Made by a program: the position numbers and the translations under genes. From an uncultured Jannaschia sp. (GTDB lineage Bacteria; Pseudomonadota; Alphaproteobacteria; Rhodobacterales; Rhodobacteraceae), in NCBI RefSeq assembly GCF_947494025.1, contig NZ_CANLTQ010000010.1:46153-110152 (forward strand): a stretch of 64,000 nt of DNA. Reading direction: 5' to 3'. Shown piece after piece: positions 36,781 to 46,089 of this stretch (position 1 is its first letter; each line of letters opens with the position of its first letter). Under the pieces are notes generated by a model. It made no database searches and was not told the DNA's origin. It worked only from the letters and a program-made list of their open reading frames with translations.

Positions 36781-38751
36781 TCAATCCTGCATTTCGAGAG
36801 CTCCTACGGATGGATAAGCCGGACGGACTTGTCCGGCGAGATCTACATAGACTGCATCTTCAACTACCGCTGCTCCAAGTACAGGAGATTTTTCCAACGG
36901 AGCTGCGTTCCAGACAGTGTCTGCCGGGGTCGCATATTCTGTATGGAACGAGGCATCACCCTTGTTCTTGTAGCCCTTGTGGCGGGGCGTCCAGCGCGGG
37001 GTCTGATCGAGCGGGGCAAAGTCCGTGACCGAAGGATTGAACCGGGGCGCGTGGGTAATGTTGTCCGCTTCCATGACCGTGAACGACCCGGTCTCCTTAT
37101 CAACAAACGGCTCGCCTTCGCCGTCCGTAGACAGGTTGATGTAAGTATTGTTGTGGACCTTCACCGGGGCTCCGGTGTCGTGGCCCGCGACCGTCACGAA
37201 GCTGATCCAGTCCTTCCCACTAAAGACCGGGAGATTGGGCCGAATGCCGACGGTGTTCCGCACGGTCAGTCCGGACGAAGACGTGATGACGAAATACCGG
37301 GTCTGGTAGGATCCGACGAAGTAGCACATCTCCACGACCATGGGGGACAGCACCGGAGCGATGTTCCCGTTCATCGGGCCGTTGACGATTGAGACGTCTC
37401 CACCCTCCATCGAGCACCGGGAAACATGGTACATGCTGTCACGTCGCTGCGCCATGTTGGCCCGAATGCAGGGTTGCTCCGTCGCCACCTCGGGAACATT
37501 CGGGAACCAGCCGCAGCGCGTGAACATGTCGTTGCCGTCGATCTGCACATGGTGCGGGATGAATAACTGAAAGCGCATCGGCCCGTGGCCGTTGTGCAGG
37601 CGCGGGTCATAGGTCTTCGGACCACCCGACAGTGCATCCACATGTTGCGAAAGCCGGTTGCCCAGAAGCGCGATGCGCCCGCAAGCCTCCATATAGAGGC
37701 CGTAGTCCTGCCAGTTGGTTACGAAAGTGTTGTGCAGGCAGAAGCGGCCGGCTTTCGCAGCATCCCCACTCTTCTGAGTAAGCCAGAGCATCGTGTAGAA
37801 AAAGCCGCTGCTTTCGCAGTTTGTGACAAGCATGTTCACGGCCGACTGTGCGTGGAGCTTGAAGCACGGCCCCGCCTTGTCGCCGCCCGTTTCGGTCGTG
37901 GAGTCCCACGCACCCTCAAACTGCAGGCCGTCCACGATGATCTGCGAAGACGTGTAATCGTAGTGTATCTCCATCAGGGGCTGCTCATATGTGGTGCCCG
38001 TCTTGCGGATAACGGGCTTTGCCCCCGATCCAGGCGCTGCGCAGAGCATGAACCGCTTGAGGCTTCGGCAATCTAGCTTGCCTGTGGTGAACGTCTCGCC
38101 CCGCGCGAACATGATCCGGCAATCCGTCCCGGCCCCGAGCGTGAAAGCTCCGGAAGCGGTCGGGGAGTGCTTCGACCCGGCGGGACGATTGGGGTGACTG
38201 GAATTGGCCGAGACAAAGATCGTCTTGCTGCCTGAATAGACCACGTCGGGGTCCGCGACCGTAATCGGATCGAGCGTAATCGTGATGTTCTTCCCTGAGG
38301 ACGGCTCGATGATGAGAACGGACGGCGTATAGGTACCCGGCTGCTGATAAACGTGGGCGACCTTGCGTCCGTAGCCCTTATTCGCGTCCTTCCACTGCGC
38401 CAGCACATTGGTAGGCGCCGTAAAGGTTGCGCCATCGTCGCCGAAATCCCAGAGATAGATCAGGTCGTGGTCCTGGGCGTTGTAACCGGTGGCGCTGAAG
38501 GGAGCGTTCCAGCCCGCGAGATCTGTTGCTTCAAAGAAGACGGATTCTGGTGCCACCTGCAGCGGGGTCCGTTCGATCAGGAGCTTAACCGAGACATCAC
38601 CCGAGCCTTTCGGCGGCAAAGCTACGAAATCAGGCGTTGCCTGTATATTGTGCGTAAGCGATCCCGAAACCGGTCCCGCCGTATGACTGCCCTGCGCAGC
38701 GGAGACTGCACCAGTAACAAGAGCTGTCGATGCGAAAAAAATGGTTTTCAT
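36781..38751 (-). CDS. Secreted PKD and right-handed parallel beta-helix protein
   Basis: 656 residues. A signal peptide is visible (MKTIFFASTALVTGAVSA, cleavage near residue 18-20). A PKD-like domain at about 90-165 contains LIYLWDFGDDGATF. Residues 180-560 show repeating short strands and N/D turns typical of a right-handed beta-helix, as in polysaccharide lyases and phage tailspikes; cysteines are unusually frequent here. GGAGA lies upstream of the ATG. Gene order and tight spacing (3 bp after the previous gene) link it to the spike-base gene. It could bind or cut polysaccharide; no catalytic site was assigned. Confidence 0.72.
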   Translation of the reverse strand: MKTIFFASTALVTGAVSAAQGSHTAGPVSGSLTHNIQATPDFVALPPKGSGDVSVKLLIERTPLQVAPESVFFEATDLAGWNAPFSATGYNAQDHDLIYLWDFGDDGATFTAPTNVLAQWKDANKGYGRKVAHVYQQPGTYTPSVLIIEPSSGKNITITLDPITVADPDVVYSGSKTIFVSANSSHPNRPAGSKHSPTASGAFTLGAGTDCRIMFARGETFTTGKLDCRSLKRFMLCAAPGSGAKPVIRKTGTTYEQPLMEIHYDYTSSQIIVDGLQFEGAWDSTTETGGDKAGPCFKLHAQSAVNMLVTNCESSGFFYTMLWLTQKSGDAAKAGRFCLHNTFVTNWQDYGLYMEACGRIALLGNRLSQHVDALSGGPKTYDPRLHNGHGPMRFQLFIPHHVQIDGNDMFTRCGWFPNVPEVATEQPCIRANMAQRRDSMYHVSRCSMEGGDVSIVNGPMNGNIAPVLSPMVVEMCYFVGSYQTRYFVITSSSGLTVRNTVGIRPNLPVFSGKDWISFVTVAGHDTGAPVKVHNNTYINLSTDGEGEPFVDKETGSFTVMEADNITHAPRFNPSVTDFAPLDQTPRWTPRHKGYKNKGDASFHTEYATPADTVWNAAPLEKSPVLGAAVVEDAVYVDLAGQVRPAYPSVGALEMQD

Positions 38752-38754
38752 AGA

Positions 38755-40164
38755 TTAGTCTCCGGCCAAAATAGCGTAGGTCTTAGCGCGTTCAGTTGCG
38801 GTTAGCGCTTTCGTAAGGGCGATGCCTCGGACGTTGCCAATGAACTTGTCTGAGAGGATGCTGAGCTTGGTTCCAACATCCGTGATGTTAGAAAGGTCGA
38901 CACCGCGCATATGGAGAGTCACGTAATCTTCAGTTTCCGACCAAGCTGCGCTAACCGCGTTTTGTTTCGAGGTCACCGGTGATCCATCGACCTCGTAGAT
39001 AATATTCTGTTTGGCTGCCTCTACCATATGCGGAGAGGTTTGATTGCCGGGGTTGGCGATCCCCCAAGCTGCAATGCCGCTTACATGAAGAGGAATTAGC
39101 GTAGTATCTAACGTCTTGATCCGGATGAACAACTCCATTCCATTTTCCAGCTCAACAAGAGGACTGGCGGGTTCGATCCTGTCTGTATAAGACCATTCGA
39201 CGTACCCATCTCTTGCTGTAGGACATCCATACCTTGGCGCCCTGGCATAATGGTTGTCGTTGCCCGAGAGATCCTCGAACTGCTCGACGTCTTGGTCGTT
39301 GTTACTGACTTTCTTGCCGCCGATCCGGTCGGCGTAGAGGTGATCTTTCGTCCGCAGATCGAAGACGACGACGCCGTTTGGAATGGCCGCAAATCCCTTC
39401 GGTGCGGGCGTAGGGGCGGGTACTTCCACTGCAATGGGCATCGGCTCGGTCTTGATGGCGTTGGAAATCTGATAGGCGTTCCCGAGCGTCTCGCCATAGG
39501 TGATCGACGCCTCGTAATCGTCGGCCAAGGTGTAGGTCGATCCCGTGGCGTCGGCAATCGGCGTGTCGTCCTTGCGCCATTCGGCCATGATCATCGGGGC
39601 CGGGTTGGCGCCGTCGTAGACCCACAGGCCGGGCGTGGCCGTCAGGGTGCTTCCCATGATAGCGTCGCCGGAGATGACGGCCGGCTTGAGGTTGATCGCA
39701 TCCTTCGCAGCGAGTTCGGCGGTGTCGACCTCGTATTCGCCGTCATAGGCTCCGGACTCCGTAACGGTCAGCGTGACCACGCCGTCATGAGCCTTGATCT
39801 CGATCGTTCCGTCTTCGGGGAAAAGGATCTCCGGCACCGGAAGCTCTTGCGACGGCGGACTCGGCTCGACAGGATCGGGTGTTGCCGGCGGCTCGGGCGT
39901 CGCCGGGGGATCGACGGGCTCTGACGGTTCGGCAGAATCGTCCGGCTCGGGCGCTGTGGGGGCCTCGACCGGATCGACGGGTTCGGACGGCGGCTCCGTC
40001 TCGACGACCGGGATCTCGACCGTGGCCGGCGGCGAAAGCGTCTCCTCGATCCTGCAGATCGTGTAGGTGCCCGCCGAAAGGAACGTCCGGACGTCCTCGC
40101 CTTGGAAGACGATGCGGCGCGTTCTTTCGTTCGTGTCGGTATTGGTGAATTGGTAAAGCGGCAT
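38755..40164 (-). CDS. Proline-rich, Ig-like and LamG-like spike or adhesin protein
   Basis: 469 residues, no signal peptide. A short N-terminal domain (1-45) is followed by a Pro/Glu/Asp-rich linker (about 48-110), an Ig-like domain (about 155-225, with ATPGLWVYDG) and a C-terminal concanavalin-like/LamG-like domain (from about 255: VVFDLRTKDHL to the end). Such layouts are common in phage or prophage fibre proteins. In one 60-base stretch (38881-38940) I count 29 G+C, well below the rest of the window. The ATG at 40164 has AGGA upstream and starts 8 bp after the preceding gene. Confidence 0.65.
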   Translation of the reverse strand: MPLYQFTNTDTNERTRRIVFQGEDVRTFLSAGTYTICRIEETLSPPATVEIPVVETEPPSEPVDPVEAPTAPEPDDSAEPSEPVDPPATPEPPATPDPVEPSPPSQELPVPEILFPEDGTIEIKAHDGVVTLTVTESGAYDGEYEVDTAELAAKDAINLKPAVISGDAIMGSTLTATPGLWVYDGANPAPMIMAEWRKDDTPIADATGSTYTLADDYEASITYGETLGNAYQISNAIKTEPMPIAVEVPAPTPAPKGFAAIPNGVVVFDLRTKDHLYADRIGGKKVSNNDQDVEQFEDLSGNDNHYARAPRYGCPTARDGYVEWSYTDRIEPASPLVELENGMELFIRIKTLDTTLIPLHVSGIAAWGIANPGNQTSPHMVEAAKQNIIYEVDGSPVTSKQNAVSAAWSETEDYVTLHMRGVDLSNITDVGTKLSILSDKFIGNVRGIALTKALTATERAKTYAILAGD

Positions 40165-40172
40165 AGGAGATC

Positions 40173-40472
40173 CTATTCTGCGGTCAAAACGAAGCTCTCG
40201 AAGATCGGCGCCTCAAGGCCTTTGAGAACGGAGACCGATCCTGGATCGACCAGCACGGAGCCGTCGAAGACCGGGGTGCTGCTTCGGTCCACGGTCAGCA
40301 CAAAGCCCTCGAAGATCGGCGCCTGGAGGGGCGTAGCGGGAAAGGCCGATCCCGGCTCGACCAGCACGGAGCCGTCGAAGACCGGCACGGCGCCTTTGTG
40401 GAGGATCGGACCGATATCCTTCGTCACACGGTACGATCCGGAAGATGACAGGTTGAAGCCCAGGTTCATCAT
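40173..40472 (-). CDS. Small repeat protein next to the spike base
   Basis: 99 residues. The C-terminal two thirds consist of two copies of a 37-residue unit: PVFDGSVLV(E/D)PGS, then (L/G)xAPIFE(G/S)FVLT. The repeat is exact in places at DNA level: 29 bp at 40246-40274 equals 40357-40385, and 17 bp at 40197-40213 equals 40308-40324, both offset by 111 bp. The start codon overlaps the stop of the spike-base gene by one base (TGATG). No family was recognised; position suggests a structural partner of the spike. Confidence 0.6.
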   Translation of the reverse strand: MMNLGFNLSSSGSYRVTKDIGPILHKGAVPVFDGSVLVEPGSAFPATPLQAPIFEGFVLTVDRSSTPVFDGSVLVDPGSVSVLKGLEAPIFESFVLTAE

Positions 40473-40732
40473 CACGACAGGACCGAGATGCCCGTCGCCG
40501 TCGTGCCCGTCGCCCAGACCCGCGTGACGCGCACCGGGAAGGTGATGCCGGCCGCGACATAGATCGTTCCCGTCGTGCCGCTCACGGTGGTGATCCGGAT
40601 CGACCCGTCCACGGCCACGTTGAGCGCGCGGCTGGCGCGCGGCAGGTCGGCCTCGTCGCTGGGCGTGATCGTCTGGACGTAGGTGGCTGGGCTTTCCAGT
40701 CCGCCCGAGAAATCGGCGAAAATGTCGTTCAT
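40472..40732 (-). CDS. Phage / gene-transfer-agent spike base protein (Rcc01079 family)
   Basis: 86 residues. The motif ITPSDEADLPRASRAL (22-37) and the C-terminal VRVTRVWATGTTATGI match my memory of the Rcc01079 spike-base family, whose R. capsulatus member (GhsA) forms part of the gene transfer agent head spikes that bind capsule. AAGGA lies upstream of the ATG. It heads a compact minus-strand operon of spike-like genes. No capsid, portal, terminase or tail genes are near, so this is an isolated spike module rather than a prophage. Confidence 0.8.
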   Translation of the reverse strand: MNDIFADFSGGLESPATYVQTITPSDEADLPRASRALNVAVDGSIRITTVSGTTGTIYVAAGITFPVRVTRVWATGTTATGISVLS

Positions 40733-41014
40733 GGATGTATCCTTGCCTTCGGGACGCGTCGGACACGAAGAGGCCGCACCCTGCTGTCGCGGGGTCCGGC
40801 TCTCCGTCTATGGAACGTGAATGCGCGGTAAGATCTGGATAGGAGCGGTTAACGATTCGTGAACCAATCCGGGATGCGTTCCGAGAGAGTTCAGCCTTTC
40901 GCAAGGCTCGGGTGCTAGCGCGGCATAACCATATCTGTCATGACGCGGGCGAATGATCGGGCCTCGCCTTGAGCCCGAGCCGCAATCCGTCCGTGTCGCT
41001 ATCTGTCGGGATCG
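40733..41014. promoter_or_regulatory. Divergent control region with a 6-bp hairpin
   Basis: AGCCTT (40893-40898), loop TCGC, AAGGCT (40903-40908) is a perfect small hairpin. It lies about 107 bases before the polymerase start and 161 bases from the spike-operon start. Promoters for both directions should be here, but no clear -35/-10 pair was identified. Confidence 0.35.
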
Positions 41015-42589
41015 ATGCCCCCACTTCTCGCCATCTTCGCCTGGCCTGTGATCGGCGCGGTTCTCTTCCAGAAACTGCGCCTACCCCTGGCGATTCTGGT
41101 CACGCTGATCGGGGGGTTCCTCCTCCTGCCCGAACGGGGAGGGATCGACTTCCCCGTCCTGCCGCCGCTCAACAAAAGTACGGTTCCCGCGCTCACAGCC
41201 CTGCTGATGGCTATCCTGCTGGTCTCACCCCGTAGTCCGGAAGTGGGACTCGCCGGGGCCTGGTCGCGCCTGACCCTTGCGCGGTTTCTGCTACTGGGAT
41301 TGATCGCCAGTGCCTTTCTGTCTGTCGCGACCAATTCGGATACGCTGGTCTACGGGGGGCGCGTCCTTGCTGGCCTAAGTCTCTACGACGGGTTCTCGAT
41401 CGTCCTGAACACGTTGATGATGGTTCTGCCGATGTTTCTGGCGCGGAAATACCTCGCCACGCCCGAGGCCCATCGGATGGTGCTCCTGACGCTCTGCCTC
41501 GCCGGGCTGGCCTATTCATTCCTAGCTCTGGTTGAAATCCGGCTTTCGCCACAGCTTAATCGATGGATCTACGGGTTTTTTCCGCATTCTTTCGCCCAGC
41601 ACGTCCGGGGCGGTGGCTATCGTCCGCTCGTCTTCCTGTCCCACGGGCTGGTCCTCGCCATCTTCTTTTCCGGCACGATCTTCGCCGCCATCGGCTTGGC
41701 ACGGCTCGACGCGCGTCGCCGGACCCAGTTCCTGCTCGCGGCCTTCTGGCTCTTGGCGGTGCTGACTCTGTCGCGGTCCCTCGGCGCGCTCGTGATCACA
41801 CTGGCGCTTCTCCCGGTCGCCCTGTTCCTCACGATCCGGATGCAGATGATCTTCGCCGTGATCGTCGCCTCCATCTTCCTGACCTATCCCGTCCTGCGTG
41901 GATCGGGCTTCGTTCCGCTCGATCGCATTACGTCCGCGGCCGCGAGCATCGACGCGGGTCGAGCCAGCTCCCTGCAGACCCGTTTCGACAACGAGGAGAT
42001 GATCCTCGGAAAGGCGGAGCAGCGGCCGATCTTCGGCTGGGGATCCTGGGGGCGCTGGCGGGTCTACGATTCCGAAACCGGCGCGGACATCACCATCTCC
42101 GACGGCCACTGGGTCATCGTCATCGGCGCCGGAGGATGGACGCGCTACCTTTTCGAGTTCGGCCTGCTGACGATGCCGATCTTCCTGCTGTTCCTGCGAT
42201 CGGGACAGCTCAGGGTCGGGCGCGAAACCTCGACGCTGGCCTTGATCCTCGCCGCCAACCTCATCGATCTCATTCCGAACGCGAGCGTCACGCCAATCAC
42301 CTGGATTCTCGCCGGGGCATTGTGGGGCCGCCTCGAGGTCAAGGCGCCCGAACACGCCGCGGAAACCAGTGCTTCGGTTGTGGTCGACGAACCAATTCGC
42401 GCCTATGTGCGATCCGCGATGCCAGAAACAATGTCCCGACCGACAGCAATGCATACGCGCAAGGCAACGCAGACGCAGGCGCGCGACGAGAAGGAGGCGC
42501 ACGCGGCACCGACCAGCCTCTACACCCGCCAGACGACGCGCATCACGCGCACGCCTGCCGGACGATCCTCCCGCCGGAAACCCACGTGA
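41015..42589 (+). CDS. O-antigen ligase/polymerase (Wzy-like) membrane protein
   Basis: 524 residues with about eleven hydrophobic segments up to residue 430 and the large periplasmic loop typical of the Wzy/WaaL family (about 290-370: ASSLQTRFDNEEMILGKAE, then FGWGSWGRW). This is the likely polymerase joining EPS repeat units on undecaprenyl carriers at the periplasmic face. The last roughly 85 residues are a hydrophilic Thr/Arg/Ala-rich tail not usual in the family. It overlaps the following GT2 gene by four bases (GTGA). Confidence 0.82.
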   Translation: MPPLLAIFAWPVIGAVLFQKLRLPLAILVTLIGGFLLLPERGGIDFPVLPPLNKSTVPALTALLMAILLVSPRSPEVGLAGAWSRLTLARFLLLGLIASAFLSVATNSDTLVYGGRVLAGLSLYDGFSIVLNTLMMVLPMFLARKYLATPEAHRMVLLTLCLAGLAYSFLALVEIRLSPQLNRWIYGFFPHSFAQHVRGGGYRPLVFLSHGLVLAIFFSGTIFAAIGLARLDARRRTQFLLAAFWLLAVLTLSRSLGALVITLALLPVALFLTIRMQMIFAVIVASIFLTYPVLRGSGFVPLDRITSAAASIDAGRASSLQTRFDNEEMILGKAEQRPIFGWGSWGRWRVYDSETGADITISDGHWVIVIGAGGWTRYLFEFGLLTMPIFLLFLRSGQLRVGRETSTLALILAANLIDLIPNASVTPITWILAGALWGRLEVKAPEHAAETSASVVVDEPIRAYVRSAMPETMSRPTAMHTRKATQTQARDEKEAHAAPTSLYTRQTTRITRTPAGRSSRRKPT

Positions 42590-43566
42590 ACCGGGATCCT
42601 GGAGAGACGCACCCGATCCTCGCCGCGATCGCCATCGGTCGCAACGAGGGCGCGCGGCTGATCGCCTGTCTCGATGCGCTGGTCCCGCAGGTGGACCGGG
42701 TGGTCTATGTCGACAGCGGCTCGACCGATGGCAGCGTCGCGGCCGCGCGGGCGCGGGGGGCGGAGGTGGTCGAGCTCGACATGACCCAGCCCTTCACCGC
42801 CGCTCGTGCCCGCAATGCCGGGCTGGGGCGGCTGACGGGGCAGGGGGCGGACCCGCTCTACATCCAGTTCGTCGACGCCGATTGCGTGCTGCAGCCCGGC
42901 TGGATCGGTACGGCCCGCGCCTTTCTCGACGCGAACCCGGAGGTGGCCGTGGCCTGCGGGCGGCGGCGCGAGCGTCATCCCGAAGCGTCGATCTGGAACG
43001 CGATGATCGACGCCGAATGGGACACGCCCGTGGGACAGGCCCGCGCCTGCGGCGGCGACGCGCTGATGCGGGCCGCCGCGCTCCTCGAGGTCGGCGGCTA
43101 CGATCCGACCCTCATCGCGGGGGAGGAGCCGGAGATGTGCCTGCGGCTGCGCGCCCGTGGCTGGAAGATCTGGCGGCTCGACGCGGAGATGACATTGCAT
43201 GACGCGGCGCTCACCCGCCCCGGCCAATGGTGGCAGCGTGCGCGCCGCGCCGGATATACCTACGCCGAAGGCGTGGCGATGCACGGGCGTGGACCCGAGC
43301 GGCACAGCGTGGCCCAGCTTCGTCGCACGCTCGCTTGGGGGATCGTCCTGCCACTCGTCACCCTTCTTGGTCTGTTCGTCACCCCTTGGGCTGCACTCCT
43401 CCTGCTTGTCTGGCCGCTGCAGATGCTGCGTCTTCACGTGCGCGGATTGGATTGGCCGCAGTCGGTGTTTTTGACGCTGGGTAAGCTGCCCGAGGCGCAG
43501 GGGGCGCTCACCTATCTCTGGCGGCGCCTGACGCGCGCCCGGGCGCGGCTGATCGAATACAAGTGA
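42586..43566 (+). CDS. Glycosyltransferase family 2 protein with C-terminal helices
   Basis: 326 residues from a GTG at 42586 that overlaps the polymerase stop. AAIAIGRNEGARLIACL, VVYVDSGSTDGS, YIQFVDADCVLQPG (DxD site) and IAGEEPEMCLRLR (ED-type motif) define the GT-A domain. Two hydrophobic segments near residues 255-300 anchor it in the inner membrane. Coupling to the Wzy gene suggests that both act on the same repeat unit. Confidence 0.87.
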   Translation: MNRDPGETHPILAAIAIGRNEGARLIACLDALVPQVDRVVYVDSGSTDGSVAAARARGAEVVELDMTQPFTAARARNAGLGRLTGQGADPLYIQFVDADCVLQPGWIGTARAFLDANPEVAVACGRRRERHPEASIWNAMIDAEWDTPVGQARACGGDALMRAAALLEVGGYDPTLIAGEEPEMCLRLRARGWKIWRLDAEMTLHDAALTRPGQWWQRARRAGYTYAEGVAMHGRGPERHSVAQLRRTLAWGIVLPLVTLLGLFVTPWAALLLLVWPLQMLRLHVRGLDWPQSVFLTLGKLPEAQGALTYLWRRLTRARARLIEYK

Positions 43567-43573
43567 GGCCCGG

Positions 43574-44701
<1,128 letters not shown>

Positions 44702-44828
44702 TCAATGATCCCGGCCTGCCTATCGCGAGCGGGCCCCGTTTTCCAGCGGGGGCTGCGATAATGGCAAACGCCGGATCATTGACCCGGATCGGCAGATCGC
44801 CCATCCCTCGACCGATCGCCGCGGAGAC

Positions 44829-46046
44829 GTGGCCCTACGGACCGGAGCCGACGTGACGGGAACTGAACGGACCGACCGATTGAAGCATACGGCCCGCAAG
44901 GTCGGGCGTCGGTTGCGCGCCGGCCCCCTTGGCGACGCGGCGACGAAGGCCCGGGCCCGCATGGCACGGGGCGTGGAGGCGCGGACGCTGCTCCTGGTCT
45001 CGGACCGCTCGGTCTATACCAGCGAGCAGCAATTCGCACCCATCCGGCGCTTTTCCGGCCGGATCGCGGGGCGGTACGGGCTGATCGCGAAGTTCTGCAC
45101 GCTGGACGAGGCCCGCGCGATGTCCACGGAGGCATTGCGAAGCCATGCCGCCATCGGCCTGAAGCTCGACTTCCGGACCCCGTCCGAGGCGGCGGGCGCC
45201 ATCGCGGGGGAGATCCTCGGGCGGGTCCGGGGGACGGCGACCAGGGCGCTGGTCTTCGACGGCGACGACGACCTGTCGGTGCTTTGGCCGGACATGCTCG
45301 GTCGATGCGACCTCTACATCAAGAAGCATGCCTATGCCGATGTGTCTGACTACACGCAGGCGCGGGTGGGAAAATCGAATCTCACGGATTACGTCGCGAC
45401 GGAATTCGGAACGTCCTTCGCGGACAACATCATCCCCCGGTCCGGCGGGATCGACGCGGCGGAGGCGGCCAGAATCGTCGTCGGCTGGAACATCGCGCTC
45501 GACGACAAGATCCACGATCTGAGCCGCGACCTGCCGCCGCCCGACGCCGCGACCAAGGACATCGACCTGTCCTGCCGGGCGAGCGTCGCGCCGGATGTCT
45601 GGACCTATCCGATGCGCAACGCGGCGGTCGAGGCGCTGCGCACGCTCGACGGACGCTGGCGGGTCCACGCTCCCGTCGACCGCGTGCCGCAGGCCGAGTA
45701 TTACCGCGAGATGATGCGGAGCCGGATGTCGGTGAGCCCCTACGGGTTCGGGGAGCTCTGCTGGCGGGACTTCGAGTGCATCCTGTGCGGCGCCGTTCTG
45801 GTGAAACCGGACATGTCGCATCTGAGGACCGCGCCGGACCTGTTCGTGCCCGGCGAGACCTATGTGCCCGTCGCCTGGGACTTCTCGAATCTGGAGGCGG
45901 TCTGCGAACCCTACCTCAAGGACGAGGCGCGCCGGGCGCGGATGGCCGACCGGGCGCGCGCGATCCTTCTGGAAGCGTTGGGCCCGGACTGGTTCCTCGA
46001 TCGCTTCGGAGAGGTGATGCGGCGGGCCGGGGTTCTCTCGACCTGA
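44829..46046 (+). CDS. CgeB-like / GT1-type glycosyltransferase
   Basis: 405 residues, read from a GTG start; a later start is possible because the first 40 residues are Arg-rich and unstructured. The C-terminal region (YREMMRSRMSVSPYGFGELCWRDFE, then GAVLVKPDM and FVPGETYVPVAWDFSNLE) matches the donor-binding half of CgeB/YkvP-like glycosyltransferases. The N-terminal half is not recognised. It is divergent from glf, so it could be a galactofuranosyltransferase; this is inference from position only. Confidence 0.65.
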   Translation: MALRTGADVTGTERTDRLKHTARKVGRRLRAGPLGDAATKARARMARGVEARTLLLVSDRSVYTSEQQFAPIRRFSGRIAGRYGLIAKFCTLDEARAMSTEALRSHAAIGLKLDFRTPSEAAGAIAGEILGRVRGTATRALVFDGDDDLSVLWPDMLGRCDLYIKKHAYADVSDYTQARVGKSNLTDYVATEFGTSFADNIIPRSGGIDAAEAARIVVGWNIALDDKIHDLSRDLPPPDAATKDIDLSCRASVAPDVWTYPMRNAAVEALRTLDGRWRVHAPVDRVPQAEYYREMMRSRMSVSPYGFGELCWRDFECILCGAVLVKPDMSHLRTAPDLFVPGETYVPVAWDFSNLEAVCEPYLKDEARRARMADRARAILLEALGPDWFLDRFGEVMRRAGVLST

Positions 46047-46089
46047 ACTTACGACCGATAGTGCTGTGGCTGCGGGCGGAACGGTCGCG

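Noticed and set aside
36781..40732. A complete prophage
   Set aside because: No integrase, terminase, portal, capsid, tail tube or lysis genes are present on either side; only spike-like genes are seen.
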